Positions 9,649-20,872 of a stretch of DNA of 64,000 nucleotides are shown here, one piece after another (the first letter of the stretch is position 1; every line of letters begins with the position of its first letter). Under the pieces are notes generated by a model that saw nothing but the letters and a program-made list of their open reading frames with translations, did not search any database and was not told the origin of the DNA. Made by a program: the position numbers and the translations under genes. The stretch is from Rapana venosa (Eukaryota > Mollusca > Gastropoda > Neogastropoda > Muricidae). The stretch covers positions 5,226,828 through 5,290,827 of the forward strand of contig CM054158.1 in NCBI GenBank assembly GCA_028751875.1. Direction: 5' to 3'.

Positions 9649-11840
9649 ATGAATGGGCTGAAGAAGAACTGGATGAAAGTAACAACAAAGAGGCAGAAGT
9701 ACAACACCAGCCTGCTGAAAGACTCAAAGATAAATGAAGAATTCAAGCTGTCCCTCACCAACAAGTACCAAGTACTACAAGAACTGCTTGAAGAAGAGAC
9801 TGACATCGAGAGCCAGTGGAAGAAAGTGAAAGAGACACTAACGTCAACTTGTCAGGAAGTAGTGGGCCCCAAGAGACACCAACAGAAGGAATGGATATCG
9901 GCAGTTCACAATGGGCAAGATTGAAAGAAAAAGCAGAAGAAAGCACAGTAAATAACAGCCGGACAAGAGCAGCAAAGGCCAAGGCACAGCAGACTTCACA
10001 GAAGCCAACAGAGAAGTCAAGAGGAGCGCAAGAACAGACAAGCGCAAGTACATCGACAGCCTGGCAGAGGAAGCGAGGAAGCAGCAGCCGTAACAACATG
10101 AAGCTGCTTGTATGATACCACTAAGAAACTCTCAGGGAAGTACAGCAGGCCTGAGCGACCAGTCAAAGACAAGAAAGAAAACCCATCCTGGGAACAGAGG
10201 GGCAACTGAACAGATGGGCAGAGCACTTTGAGGAACTCCTGAACAGACACGTCCTCCTCAAACCCCCCGGACATCGACCCTGCTATAGAGACTGACATCA
10301 ACTGTGAGCAACCAACCAGGGAGGAGATCAGGAAAGCCATCAAAATGCTGAGAAATGGCAAGGCAGCAGGACCGGACAACATCTCAGCAGAACCACTCAA
10401 GGCAGACCTGGAGACCACGGTAGAGATGCTGTACCCTCTCTTTGGGAAGATTTGGGAAGAGAGGAAGTACCATCAGACTGGAAGGAGGGCTACCTCATCA
10501 AGCTACCCAAGAAAGGAGACCTCAGTAACTGTGCCAACTATAGAGGGATAATGCTTCTGTCGGTGCCAGGAAAAGTCTTTAACAGGATCCTCCTCGAGAG
10601 AATGAAAAATGCAGTCGACCCTCTCCTCCGAAACCAGCAGGCCGGCTTCCGCCAGAACAGATCATGCGTAGATCAGATTGCCACCTTGCGCATCATCGTT
10701 GAGCAATCTTTAGAGTGGAACTCATCTTTATACATCAACTTTGTTGATTATGAGAAAGCCTTTGACAGTGTGGACCGCAAAACCCTCTGGAAATTGCTTC
10801 GCCACCATGGAGTGCCAACCAAACTGGTCAACTTGATCGAAGAACTCCTATGAAAGAATGACCTCCCGGGTGGTCCATGGAGGACAACTCACAACAGCTT
10901 TGAGGTGAAGACGGAGTCAGACAAGGCTGTCTCCTGTCACCTTTCCTCTTCCTCCTGGCGATCGATTGGACCATGAAGACTTCAACGGCATACAGAAGAA
11001 AATGGAATTCAGTGGGACACTGTGGGACCAGCTGGATGATCTCGACTTTGCAGACGACCTGGCCCTGCTTTTCCACAGCCGCCAACAGATGCAGGACAAG
11101 ACTACAGAACTAGCAGCCACCTCATTACAAGTTGGTCTCAAGATCCATGAAGGCAAAACCAAGATTCTCAAGATCAACGCAGTGGAGTGAGGACCCAGTC
11201 TCACTAAATGGGAAGGAGCTGGAAGAAGTGGAGACATTCACGTACTGGTTACATCATTAACATGCAGGGCGGCACAGACGCAGACGTCAGAGCAAGAATT
11301 GGCAAGGCGACGGCAGCGTACTTGCAGCTGAAGAACATCTGGAGCTCCAAGGTGGTGTCGACCCGCACAAAGATCAGGCTGTTCAACTCCAACGTCAAGT
11401 CAGTCCTACTATATGGAGCGGAGACATGGAGGACAACAAAGACCACCATCAAGAAAGTGCAGACCTTCATCAACAGCTGCCTGAGACGAATCCTCCAGAT
11501 CCACTGGCCCGACACCATCAGCAACGCAGACCTGTGGCAACGTACCAACCAGCTGCCAGCCGAAAATGAAATCCGGCGCAGGAGATGGGGATGGATTGGG
11601 CACACCCTGAGAAAGCCAGCCAGCAACATCACAAGGCAGGCACTATCATGGAACCCCCAGGGAAAACGAAAAAGAGGAAGGCCAAGAAACACCTGGCGAC
11701 GCGACCTTGAGGCAGAAACCAGAAAGATGGGATATACCTGGAGACAGCTGGAGAGAATAGCCCAGGACAGAGGACTCTGGCGGACTGTTGTCGGCGGCCT
11801 ATGCTCCAGGGGGAGTGATGGGCCTAAGTAAGTAAGTAAT
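9649..11840 (+). mobile_element. Broken non-LTR retrotransposon (RTE-like), RT to 3' end
   Basis: A 5'-truncated ORF2 without the endonuclease. Read in order across frames it has a basic linker (9649-10120), MLRNGKAAGPDNISAEPL (10345), QAGFRQNRSCVDQIATLRI (10640), the RT motif A region FVDYEKAFDSVD (10740), a GCLLSPFLFLLAIDW-type motif B in another frame (10925-10970), and motif C DLDFADDLALLF (11041). The tail is the 207-residue C-terminal frame (11208-11831), with [10 protein letters not shown] and [12 protein letters not shown], ending in a (TAAG)n tail. Frameshifts near 10120-10340, 10440, 10900 and 11190 and a TGA at about 10851 kill it. The clade is judged from motifs only. Confidence 0.9.
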
Positions 11841-12334
11841 GAATAAGCACTCATGTGCATTTTTACATCCAGTCCCCGCCCGTAGGGATACATCTTAATA
11901 ATAACCCAACACTTATACTCTCACACAGTAGAAACAAAGGGAAATAACCATTTTCAACCCCCCCCCCCCCCCAAAAAAAAAACAACAACACCCCAACAAA
12001 CAAACAATAAAGAAAACCTAAAAACACCCCCACCCCACCAACCAAAACAAACAAACAAACAAAACGAAAGAAAAACCAAACCAACAAAAAGAAGGGGAAA
12101 AAAAACAACAACAACAAAACCAAGAAAAATAACAACAACCAAACTTAATAAGTCATAAAAATAAGCATCTACACATTGTCAAATGGTACATATACTTGTT
12201 ACGTATAACAACAAGATATTGAAATAGGGCACTCATGAAAACTTAAGTACATCCGACAAGCCCAATAAAGCATTGAAAATATAAAGTATGAATCCTTCAT
12301 CAGGATACACTATAACTATAAGCAAAACGATAAA
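11841..12334 (-). repeat. Local direct duplication, copy 1
   Basis: Starts with AATGAATAAGCACTCATGTGC and the reverse of the 9418 tail, then a CAGTAGAAACAAAGGGAAA segment, a C/A homopolymer-rich stretch, and ends with a TTACGTATAACAACAAGATATTGAAATAGG-type motif. The same series recurs at 12785-13320. Overlapping Phe/Val/Gly-rich ORFs are artefacts. Confidence 0.75.
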
Positions 12335-12775
12335 AGGTGAGAGACAGAGAGAGTGTGTGTGTGTATTTCAGAGATAATATCCAATATATATCATTCCCAA
12401 AACAGTACAGGATAACCATCAACACTCATTTTTGATTATACTCATTCAAATTATATGTCATGATAATTAAATAAACTTAATACCCATACACTCACACAAT
12501 AAAAACAAGAAACAAAACAAAAGAAGAAATCCAAACCTATACAGTCATTGAGAGAGAGAATGGGTGTGTGTGTGTGTGTTCAGGGATAATACTAAATATA
12601 TAATACTCACATAGCACAGGATGAACATCAACACTTTTTGATTATACTCATACAAATTGAATGTCATGATGATAAAGTAAGCGCAATACCCATACACTCA
12701 CAAAATAAAGAGTGGGGAAACCCAATAAAGTCATAAAAAGAACATCTACACATTGTAAGTAAGAGAGACAAATTC
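12335..12775. repeat. Tandem pair, unit about 215 bp
   Basis: Two successive units share a GA/GT run, TTCAGNGATAATA, a CAGGATNANCATCAACAC block, TTTTGATTATACTCATNCAAA and AATACCCATACACTCACA. The units run about 12335-12540 and 12545-12770. Confidence 0.75.
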
Positions 12776-12784
12776 TTTTATTAC

Positions 12785-13320
12785 CAGGACAATGAATAAG
12801 TACTCATGTGCTTTTTTACATCCAGTCCCCGCCGGTAGGGACACATCTTAATAATGAACCCAATACTCATACTCTCAAACAGTAGAAACAAAGGGAAAAA
12901 ACTTTTTTTAAACAAAAAACAAAAGAAAACCCCACCCCACCCCCCACCCCAAAAAAAATAAATAAATAAAATAAAATAATTTTAAAAACCCAAACAAACA
13001 AACCAACAAAAAACAAGAAAAATCAACAACAAACAAACAAAGGAGAGAGAAAAAAAACACCGCCCCCCCCCCCCCTTCCTCCCCCTCCCAACACACACAC
13101 ACACACACTTAAAAAAAAAAAAATTAATCAACAACAAACAAACAACAACAACAAAAAAACCCCCCAAACAACAACTACAGCAATAACAACAAAGAGATAA
13201 ATAGAGAAAAGAAAAGAAAAAAAAGCCAAACTTATAGATCATAAAATTGAACACCTTCATATTGTAGAATAGTACACATAGTTGTTACACGTAATAATAA
13301 GATATTGAAATAGGAGAGAG
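12785..13320 (-). repeat. Local direct duplication, copy 2
   Basis: Same order of segments as 11841-12334 with a longer homopolymer-rich middle (12900-13220). It ends at AATAAGATATTGAAATAGG followed by (GA)n. Confidence 0.75.
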
Positions 13321-13713
13321 AGAGAGAGAGAGAGAGAGATTTCAGAGAGACTCTGAAATGATTTAATGTACATTGGCCTTGGACCACAATACATTTGTTG
13401 GGCTTGGGATAGAACAATGGGTTCATTCATAACATTTGCAAAGCAAATGCACAAACAAATAATGATTTATGACTGATTAGAGAAGAAAAACACCAACATA
13501 TACATAGCCAAATAATGCAAAAAGATTATGTCAGTAACAATTCATGACTGAATAAAAAAGAAAAACACCATTTATTCTATTTCTTGATTATAAACCTTAA
13601 ATCAATCATAACCCAATCATAGAAAGAAGATGCTGTCTAAGAAAATTTAATCAATCATAACCCAATCATAGAAAGAAGATGCTGTCTAAGAAAAGAGAGA
13701 GAGAGAGAGAGAG

Positions 13714-13745
<32 letters not shown>
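13313..13745. repeat. GA microsatellites and a 44-bp tandem duplication
   Basis: (GA)n at 13313-13340 and 13697-13744. Between them AATCAATCATAACCCAATCA plus AGAAAGAAGATGCTGTCTAAG occurs twice in tandem (about 13600-13695). Confidence 0.9.
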
Positions 13746-13747
<2 letters not shown>

Positions 13748-13885
13748 CATTTGGTGAATGATCGTTCCGGAAAGGGAAATAAGAACATCCTTGACAAATC
13801 GCAACATTAACTTAGTGTTATCTCCCTTTTACACAATCCTTATTACATACTGTTATAATTAGTATGTTGACAAAACTCTCTGTCA

Positions 13886-13958
13886 GCCGGAATAGCTCAG
13901 TTGGGAGAGCGTTAGACTGAAGATCTAAAGGTCCCTGGTTCAATCCCGGGTTCCGGCA
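13886..13958 (+). tRNA. tRNA-Phe (anticodon GAA)
   Basis: A complete 73-nt cloverleaf without an intron. The acceptor stem GCCGGAA (13886-13892) pairs fully with TTCCGGC (13951-13957), and the discriminator is A. The D arm is GCTC-AGTTGGGA-GAGC. The anticodon stem TTAGA/TCTAA encloses CTGAAGA with anticodon GAA. The T arm is CCTGG-TTCAATC-CCGGG. Internal A box (TAGCTCAGTTGG) and B box (GGTTCAATCCC) are intact. A T10 run 22 nt downstream is a normal RNA polymerase III stop. Compared with the usual animal tRNA-Phe recalled from memory, it has a compensatory acceptor-stem pair and TTCAATC instead of TTCGATC. It looks functional. Confidence 0.95.
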
Positions 13959-13979
13959 CGGAACAATCCGGCGGTTGAC

Positions 13980-13989
13980 ATTTTTTTTT
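13980..13989 (+). terminator. RNA polymerase III terminator of tRNA-Phe
   Basis: T10 run beginning 22 nt after the tRNA 3' end. Confidence 0.85.
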
Positions 13990-14063
13990 CTTTTACGTTT
14001 TTTCCATTTTTTTTCGCGAAGGGCATCATTTATCATTAATTCTGTTGTTGTTTTTTGGGTGGG

Positions 14064-14563
14064 NNNNNNNNNNNNNNNNNNNNNNNNNNNNNNNNNNNNN
14101 NNNNNNNNNNNNNNNNNNNNNNNNNNNNNNNNNNNNNNNNNNNNNNNNNNNNNNNNNNNNNNNNNNNNNNNNNNNNNNNNNNNNNNNNNNNNNNNNNNNN
14201 NNNNNNNNNNNNNNNNNNNNNNNNNNNNNNNNNNNNNNNNNNNNNNNNNNNNNNNNNNNNNNNNNNNNNNNNNNNNNNNNNNNNNNNNNNNNNNNNNNNN
14301 NNNNNNNNNNNNNNNNNNNNNNNNNNNNNNNNNNNNNNNNNNNNNNNNNNNNNNNNNNNNNNNNNNNNNNNNNNNNNNNNNNNNNNNNNNNNNNNNNNNN
14401 NNNNNNNNNNNNNNNNNNNNNNNNNNNNNNNNNNNNNNNNNNNNNNNNNNNNNNNNNNNNNNNNNNNNNNNNNNNNNNNNNNNNNNNNNNNNNNNNNNNN
14501 NNNNNNNNNNNNNNNNNNNNNNNNNNNNNNNNNNNNNNNNNNNNNNNNNNNNNNNNNNNNNNN
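14064..14563. other. Scaffold gap, exactly 500 N
   Basis: A run of 500 N, a placeholder of unknown true size between contigs A and B. ORFs running through it are meaningless. Confidence 1.
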
Positions 14564-14685
14564 TAATTAACGAGGCCTTGCAAGCAGAAAAACTTTTAGG
14601 CATGTGAAAAAATCCATGCAACAAGGACCTGTCGTGCTCGGGCAAAGTTTTGAGTTCCAGAGCCTGGTTTGATTTTGTTTTCATG

Positions 14686-15102
14686 AGAGGTAGAGTCCGA
14701 ACGTTTGTTGAAGAGCTGTGTGAAAAATGAAGCTACACAACAGACAAAGATCGAATGGGAAGACAGGATCTATGGAGAATGTGCAAAGTTGATGATCTGA
14801 AGTCTGTAGCTAGTAGCATAGACTGTACTGGTTTGGGCATGTTCAACGAAAGCAGACCACACATCATAAAAAGAGCAATGAACTTCGTAGTGGATGGAAA
14901 GAGACCAAAGGGAAGACCTAGAAAAACCTGGGCTGCCTGTATTGCAGATGATCTTAGAGAAAGGGGCATAAATAAGGAGGAAGCTCAAAACAGAGAGATG
15001 GAGAAGGCTCATCAATGTCAAACCTCCCCTGGGAGAAACATGACAATAAAGGAAGAAGAAGAAGAAGAAGGAAGAGAGGTAGATGCTACAGCTGAGTGGT
15101 GA
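14686..15102 (+). mobile_element. LINE fragment: ORF2 C-terminal end (copy of 1728-2150)
   Basis: Plus-strand frame with MGRQDLWRMCKVDDLKSVAS, IIKRAMNFVVDGKRPKGRPR and the KTWAACIADDL block. The WFGHVQR segment seen in the other arm is disrupted here by small indels near 14830-14860. It is the counterpart of the same insertion, not an independent one, because flanking host sequence matches too. Confidence 0.8.
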
Positions 15103-15571
15103 AGACTGTTCGACTTCAGTTTCTTGGGTCCATGAAGTGGTGGGTTCCAATCTCAGCAGCGGCTGGTAAATTAGGGATGGGGATTTTTACGATCTCCCAG
15201 ATCAGCATCAAGTGCAGACCTTCCAGTGCCTTAATTCCCTTCTTATATATATACACACACACGCAGAAGATCAAATATACACAATAGAAAGATCCTGTGA
15301 TTCCTGTCTGCGTTCAGTGGGTTACAGAAACATACTCAGCATGCAGCCTGTACAATGAAATGAGCTGCTCTGAAGTTGGAATGTGTCAGCTGAGGCCAAA
15401 GCCTCCTGCAAAATGACGAACAACACAGAAGACCTGGTTCTACGCACCCCCATCCGGAGGAGGGAGGGTGGGGTGGGGAGAGAGAGAGGGAGGAGGGGGG
15501 GAAGGATGGACGGGACAGGGGGGGAGAGAGTGTTCATGAGAAGGTCCATGTTCAGTCCTGGCTCGTTGCAG

Positions 15572-15683
15572 GTCCATGGCCAGAGGAGACGGGGGCAAGG
15601 AAGCAGGCAAAGGGCGGAGCGCAGGTCCTCCCACCAGGGGCTTCCTCTCCTCCGACGTCAGTGCCTTCTCCTCCCCTGCCCAG
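15572..15683 (+). CDS. NUP35: NUP35 exon 3 (second copy, opposite strand)
   Basis: The same 112-nt exon as 1152-1263, with acceptor GTTGCAG (ending at 15571) and donor GTACAC (15684) followed by CA repeats. The reading frame is preserved, with only a few substitutions. Because contig B also contains the later exon at 20172-20294 on the plus strand, this copy is the one in correct order with the rest of the gene. Confidence 0.68.
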
Positions 15684-16480
15684 GTACACACACACACACA
15701 CATATCTGACACAGCTCCAGATCACCTTCCTCTCTCCTCTGTCTGTCTGTCTGTCTGTGGCCATTCTTGGCGTTTTCTCTCTGTACGAGTAGGAGTCCTG
15801 TGCAAATTCTGGGTGAGAAATCTCCTTTGGTTTTTTTGGGGGTCTGTTTATGGTTTTTTTTTTCTTCTCTCGTTTCTTGTCTTTCTGTAAGCTTCTTCTT
15901 GTTGTGGGTTTTTTTGGGGTGTTTTTTGCATTAATACTTCCATCCATTATTCGTTAGTGTAGAATTTTAAATTCTAAAAATTTTTGATTTGAATTTTTTA
16001 AATCTTTCATTTTGGGCCGCGATTTTTGTCAACTTGAAAATTTTTATTGGTCAAAGTAAAATTTTAAAAATAAAAAAAAAATTTTGAAGCACATTTATTC
16101 ATAATGAAGGAAAATTTTTTGGGGAGACAAGCAGTTTTAATACAAGATGAGTCAATAAAGAGAGGCAGTGTGTTAATTAATTATAATAAACAAAGTCCAT
16201 CAGGGAATGTGAACTAACATTTGTGGGGCTTGTTATTAAATTCACTTTGTCATTTCCTAAAGATATAAGATTGGTCTGCTCTGTTCTTTTTCTCGAAAAA
16301 CGTATATTGCATTCTGCTGTATGTCCAATCCAAACACCGGGTCAGTGCTGCCAGAGTTTTTTTCCCCCCCCCGGGGGTCCTCCAACTAAGGTACCTTCCC
16401 CTTGGCTCTCTGCTTTTCATTTTGCGATCTGTCTTTTTGTTGTGGGGTTTTGTGTTTTGTTGTTGTTGTAGGTGAGTGCG

Positions 16481-17960
16481 GTTTGTTGTGGTTGGTCCGG
16501 TTCTGTTGTTGAGGTGATTGTTGCTCCCTCAGTGGCTTTTTTCAGGGGTGTCTGCCTTTTTTTTCCCGTTTTTTTTTTGTGCTTCACCTGTCTGATTTTT
16601 GTTTTTTTCCCCTTTTTTTTTCCCCTTTTTTTTGTTTTTTTTTTTTTTTATTTTTTTTAAAATCTAGTTAAAAAAAAAATTTTTTTTTTTAGTTTTTTTC
16701 TTAAAATTTTTTAAAAAAAAAAAACTTCTGCCTTTTTTCCAGTTCGTTTTCCCCTGGCATTTTTGGGTTTTAAAAATTTTATTTGTGGCTGTTTTTTAAA
16801 AAGTTTGTTTTCCCCTAGGAGGGTTTGGGGTGGGGTTTTGTTGCGGGTTTTGTATGTGGGGGTTGGGGGGGGGGGGGGGGGAGGGGGTGTTTTTTTTTAA
16901 CTGTCTTCTTTAGGGTGTGTTCTTTCCCCACCCTTTTGTTAAGGGTTCTGTTTTCCTTATACTTAATTAATGATATTTTGTTCCTTTTAAAAATAAATAC
17001 CACTTGTTTCCTTTTGTGGTTCTTCATTAAAAGAAGACAGAGTGTGTATAATCTACTTCCCGCGTCGTTCAAAATGTGATTAAGGTGACTTGTTGTTTTG
17101 TGGTTTGGGGGTGTGGTGTGGTGTGGTGGTGTGTGTGTGTGGGTGTGGTTTGTGTGTGGTGGGGTGTGGTGGGGTGTGGGGGGGTGTGTGTGGTTGTGTG
17201 TTTTTGGGGGTGTAAAGAGAGGAGTGAAGAGAGAGAAGGAGAGAAAAGAAGGGGGAGAGAGAGAGAGTGTTTTTGTTGTTTTTTTGGGCTTCGATTTTAC
17301 GTCGTTAAATCTCAGTGATATTAGACGAGAAAAAAAAAAAAAAATATTATAAAAGGGGGTGTATAAAATTGAGTGGTGGGGGGGCCCCCTACTAAAAAAT
17401 GGGGGGAGGGGAAAAAAAAAAGAAACAATCATAAAAAAGAAACCGCACAAAGAAAAGATACAATTTAAAAAAAAAAAAAAAATAAAAAATAAATAAATTT
17501 AAAAAAACCAACCAAACAAACAAAATAAAAAGTGATTTAACGTTAATAAAAACATAACAAAGCCCTATAGGAAAACCCAGGCCCTTTTTAAATTTTAAAA
17601 TCCAAAATTAAAATTTTTTGAATAGTTTCAAAGGAGTTTTCAAAAATTTTGGGGGGGAAAAAAAGCTTTTATTTTTACATTAAATATTAATGAAATTAAA
17701 AATATTCTCACCACACATACTTTACTGTGTCTACGAATTTGGTTACGAATCTTTAAATTTTTTATTCTATAAAACAAACTATTTACTTTTGCTGTTGGAT
17801 ATTTGGAAACCTTAGAATGGTACACACTTGTTTTTATCGCTTTGTGACAGATTTTTTTTAGAAATCTCTCTTTTAGGGATACTTTCGTGACCTTTTTCCA
17901 TGATGTTTTTTCTAAAATGGGGAGCCCCCTTGTAATTTAAAAAGGACGTGCAAATTTGGA
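16481..17960. other. Low-complexity T, G and A homopolymer-rich DNA
   Basis: Long T and A runs (16550-16720, 17460-17520), a G/T block (17095-17210) and a short GA run (17215-17270). There is no gene evidence. The Phe- and Gly/Val-rich frames here are composition artefacts. Confidence 0.6.
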
Positions 17961-19890
17961 TTTCCCCTTCAGCCCTTTTCACCTCTTTTAGCAGCCACAC
18001 CCCCTATTTGGGAAAAAATCCACTGTGTGAAGGGGGGAAAAAACCCAACAAAAGTGACATTTGTGCCCTTTAAGTTTAAAAAAGTAGCATGATTAATCTC
18101 TAATGAAAGTTTGAAGTTTTCTTTTACCCAAGATTTTAAAGCTACAATACCGACTTAGAATTTAACACAAATAAGGATTTAAATATACACAAAGGCAAAC
18201 AAGAAAAAATTTAGGCCTTAAGATGCTACAATTTCCCCCGTAAAAAATCGAATGAAAGTTTACCAACAGGAAGATTTTTTTAATTTTTAAAAATGGTAAA
18301 AAAAAGCTGAACCTGTTTCTTGATTACCAGACGGTCCTCTGTTAATTTTTTAAAGAGAAAATACTTTTGATGGATGTGGGATCGAACACAGAACCATTGT
18401 TCAGATTTTCATTCTTTTTTTTAAATTGTTACCTCATATCGAAGGGCTCGGTTTATCCCCACGAGGGAAGGTAATATTGCCTCTCGTTTGTCCCCTTTTT
18501 TGAAAAGACATTAAAAAATTTCCCTAGATCAGACACATATGTGTTAATGGCATTTAAAGGGGGTATCTTTTGCTCTTTTAGGGAAAATTAGTTCAGATTT
18601 TTTTCCTACTTCATCAGAAATAAAATTTCAGTCGTTCTGTTTCCCCAAAAACATTTTAGCACATGCCGTTGACGGTAATCCCAAAAGGGAAAGTACCAAC
18701 TTCATTTTCTTTCCCGAGCTGAGTGATACAACTCCAAGTGCAAGCCTGTAAGCTTTGAGTCTAACTTGTAGCTTTTTAAGTAAAGATTTTTTAGCCTGAA
18801 AAGATTTTTTTCCGTATGATATTTTTGAACGAACAAGAGATGGAGCTAAACATTTTAGATTGAATGTCTTGTCCCCCGAAAATGTTTTTTCTAAAAATCT
18901 TCATAAGTTTTCACTTTCTTGCCTTTGTTAAATAAGTCTCAAAATGTGTATTCCAAGTTTGGGTTTTAAATTAGAATAAAACCTAGAACTTTATTTTTTT
19001 TTGATTTTAATTATTTTAGACCCTCTTAAATCTTGGTAGCTCCTCCGGGTTACGCCATTTTTAAAAAGCACAACTGATTTTTTTGTGGACAAAGTAAAAC
19101 CATTTTCAAGCTATATTTATCGATTTATCAAGCTGGCTTTGATTTACCTTTTTATGTAATTTAAAACCCCCTTTTTTGGGGTATACGTTTCATATTTCGT
19201 TTACCCATGCATTACACCGCATATTGGACTAAGAGATATCCCTTTATAAATTCATTGGGGGATTTTGAAGCAAGATATTAAATAGAATAGGACTTTTACA
19301 GAACTTGCGGAGTCCCCCTATGAAGCGTCTAACCTTGTAAGATTTGCTACTCTTAATTTAAATTTTTTTGTCTGTTTAAAAAACTTTTGATTAAAAAAAC
19401 AATGCCCAGAAACCCAATTCTTAATTTACCTAGTAAAACTTAGCATGCCAAATTGGGTTTTGCCTTTTAATTTAAAAAAAAAGTTTCAAGAACATTCTTT
19501 CTTCTTTGCAAACTGCATTTTTTTTGTGTTGGTTTTAACCAAATTTTCTATGGGGGATCTATTTTTTAAAACCGCTGTTTTCAGGAAATTTTTTATTTTT
19601 TTGGGGAGAAAAACATCAGCCTTTTTAATAATTCTTTCCATTAGCGCCGTGAGAGGTCAAAGCAAAAGGTCTGAGTGTTTGTCAGATTTGGCTTTCCCTT
19701 TTTTGAAAAGGAATGACAATGGACCCCTTCCCCTTTTCGGGTATACTTCCCTCAATCCAACAATTATTGAATATTTTGGATAGATAAATGAAATTTTTTG
19801 GGTAAATGTTTCAACATGTCATTAGAAACTGCATCTGACCCGACAGACGTTTTCTTGTTAGAAAGAGATAGTAATGCATCTCTTACCAGA
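17961..19890 (-). mobile_element. Decayed antisense LINE (endonuclease/RT type)
   Basis: Frames on the minus strand switch repeatedly but keep an RT order. KKTSVGSDAVSNDMLKHLPK (19890-19790) is followed by a broken WKEGSIV.PFQK and ALTSHGA segment (19640-19750), FFDIK plus WHAKL (19440-19500), and a KVLGFIL block (18990). After that come C-terminal pieces (SARERK, FGITVNG, KRAKDTPF; 18700-18560). Order and motifs match the plus-strand LINE at 39800-43400, probably the same family. Many frameshifts may be consensus errors. Confidence 0.6.
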
Positions 19891-19915
19891 GAGTGTGTGT
19901 GTGTGTGTGTGTGTG

Positions 19916-19965
<50 letters not shown>

Positions 19966-20012
19966 TTGAGAGAGAAGAGAGAGAAGGAGAGAGAGAGTGT
20001 GTGTGTGTATAC
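19891..20012. repeat. GT and GA microsatellites
   Basis: (GT)n 19892-19924, (GA)n 19924-19997 with interruptions, and a short GT run. Confidence 0.95.
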
Positions 20013-20171
20013 ATACACTATACTTGCAACTTGTTCTTATAAGCACTGCATGTAGATTTTTATGGTGGGTTGTTTTTTATGTATAATAGTTTTGGTTTCT
20101 TTTCTTTGTTTTTGTTTTTTTTCATTAATCAATTGATGTACACCATTTTCATCGTTTGATGCGCTGTCCAG

Positions 20172-20294
20172 TGTAATGGTACGCTGTGTGACAGGGTTGT
20201 TTGGCACGCCGATCTCCCGGGGTGACATGTCGCTCAATCAGAGCCACGCCCTCCCCTCCTCGCCCTCCCAGCTGGATCCCTTCTACACTCAGGG
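20172..20294 (+). CDS. NUP35: NUP35 exon ending in SQLDPFYTQG
   Basis: An open plus-strand segment ends with SPSQLDPFYTQG at a GTAATG donor (20295). Human NUP35 has, from memory, SPAQLDPFYTQGD immediately before its RRM-type domain. That is 9 of 10 identical from Q to G and places this exon just upstream of that domain. The start is uncertain: acceptor CAG at 20169-20171 (used here) or CAG at 20192-20194. Neither phase follows directly from exon 3, so one small exon between 15683 and 20172 is missing or hidden. RRM exons were not found in the rest of contig B. Confidence 0.75.
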
Positions 20295-20429
20295 GTAATG
20301 ACCCCTGCCTCCTGCACTTCCTCACCGATTGTCCTCTGCGTTATGTTACCGCGTTATCCCCCCAAAAAAAACCCTGAAGTCTTAACGTTTGTATTGGGTC
20401 TTTATTTTGAGGTAGTAAGTAAGATCTTT

Positions 20430-20568
20430 TCTTGTTGTTGTTGTTGTGTGTTGTTGTTGTTGTGTTGTTGTTGTTGTTGTTGTTCTTCTTCTTCTTCTTC
20501 TTCTTCTTCTTCTTCTTCTTCTTTCTTCTTCTTCTTCTTCTTCTTCTTTTTCTTCTTCTTCTTCTTCG
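20430..20568. repeat. (TTG)n then (TTC)n trinucleotide repeats
   Basis: About 15 TTG units followed by about 28 TTC units with small interruptions, in the intron after the NUP35 exon. Confidence 0.95.
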
Positions 20569-20571
20569 AAG

Positions 20572-20872
20572 GCTCAGACAGCAGCTGTTATTATCTGTCA
20601 TATGAGCGAAAACGCGTTTTGCTGCCGTTAAGCGCCTGACAAGTCAGGCCCAGCATAACCAACTTCGGCGTGGGAGAGAAAATCTTTTAAGTCTTTCTGG
20701 AAAAAAGGGCAGGAGAATGGACCAAGAAGGCAGAAAATAGATGAGGAGGAAGTGACAGGAAGAATAGGAACAAGGCAGAAACAAAGAGAGGAATAGAAAA
20801 GAGGGAGTTCCAAGCACATAATTTTCAGAAGGTGGGGATGCTATTTATACTAACAGGCCCCCGGCATTCCCA
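20572..20872 (+). repeat. Dispersed 300-bp repeat, copy 1
   Basis: Begins in a TCTGTCATATGAGCGAAAA segment, then CGCTGCCGTTAAG-like, CCTGACAAGTCAG, TGGACCAAGAAGGCAGAAA, AACAAAGAGAGG and ends with GGGGATG.TATTTATACT before a C run. Homologous copies lie at 38680-38960 and 43845-44155. No ORF and no pol III box was seen, so the class is unknown. Confidence 0.8.

Larger units (their letters stand above)
14564..16480 (+). repeat. Right arm of long inverted repeat (pairs with 350-2270)
   Basis: Starts at the first base after the gap. Position 14564 aligns with about 2270 and 16480 with about 350 in reverse. The first part is close to its partner. From about 15830 onward the sequence gains lengthened T and G runs and loses single bases, as in a poorly polished long-read consensus. 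Confidence 0.9.

Noticed and set aside
13818..14684. ORFs spanning the N gap, and likewise at 32845-33822 and 57029-58195
   Set aside because: Over half of each is N. Real residues on either side belong to repeats or antisense frames.
20341..20601. Arg/Lys/Asn-rich minus-strand ORF
   Set aside because: Translation of (TTC)n and (TTG)n trinucleotide repeats.
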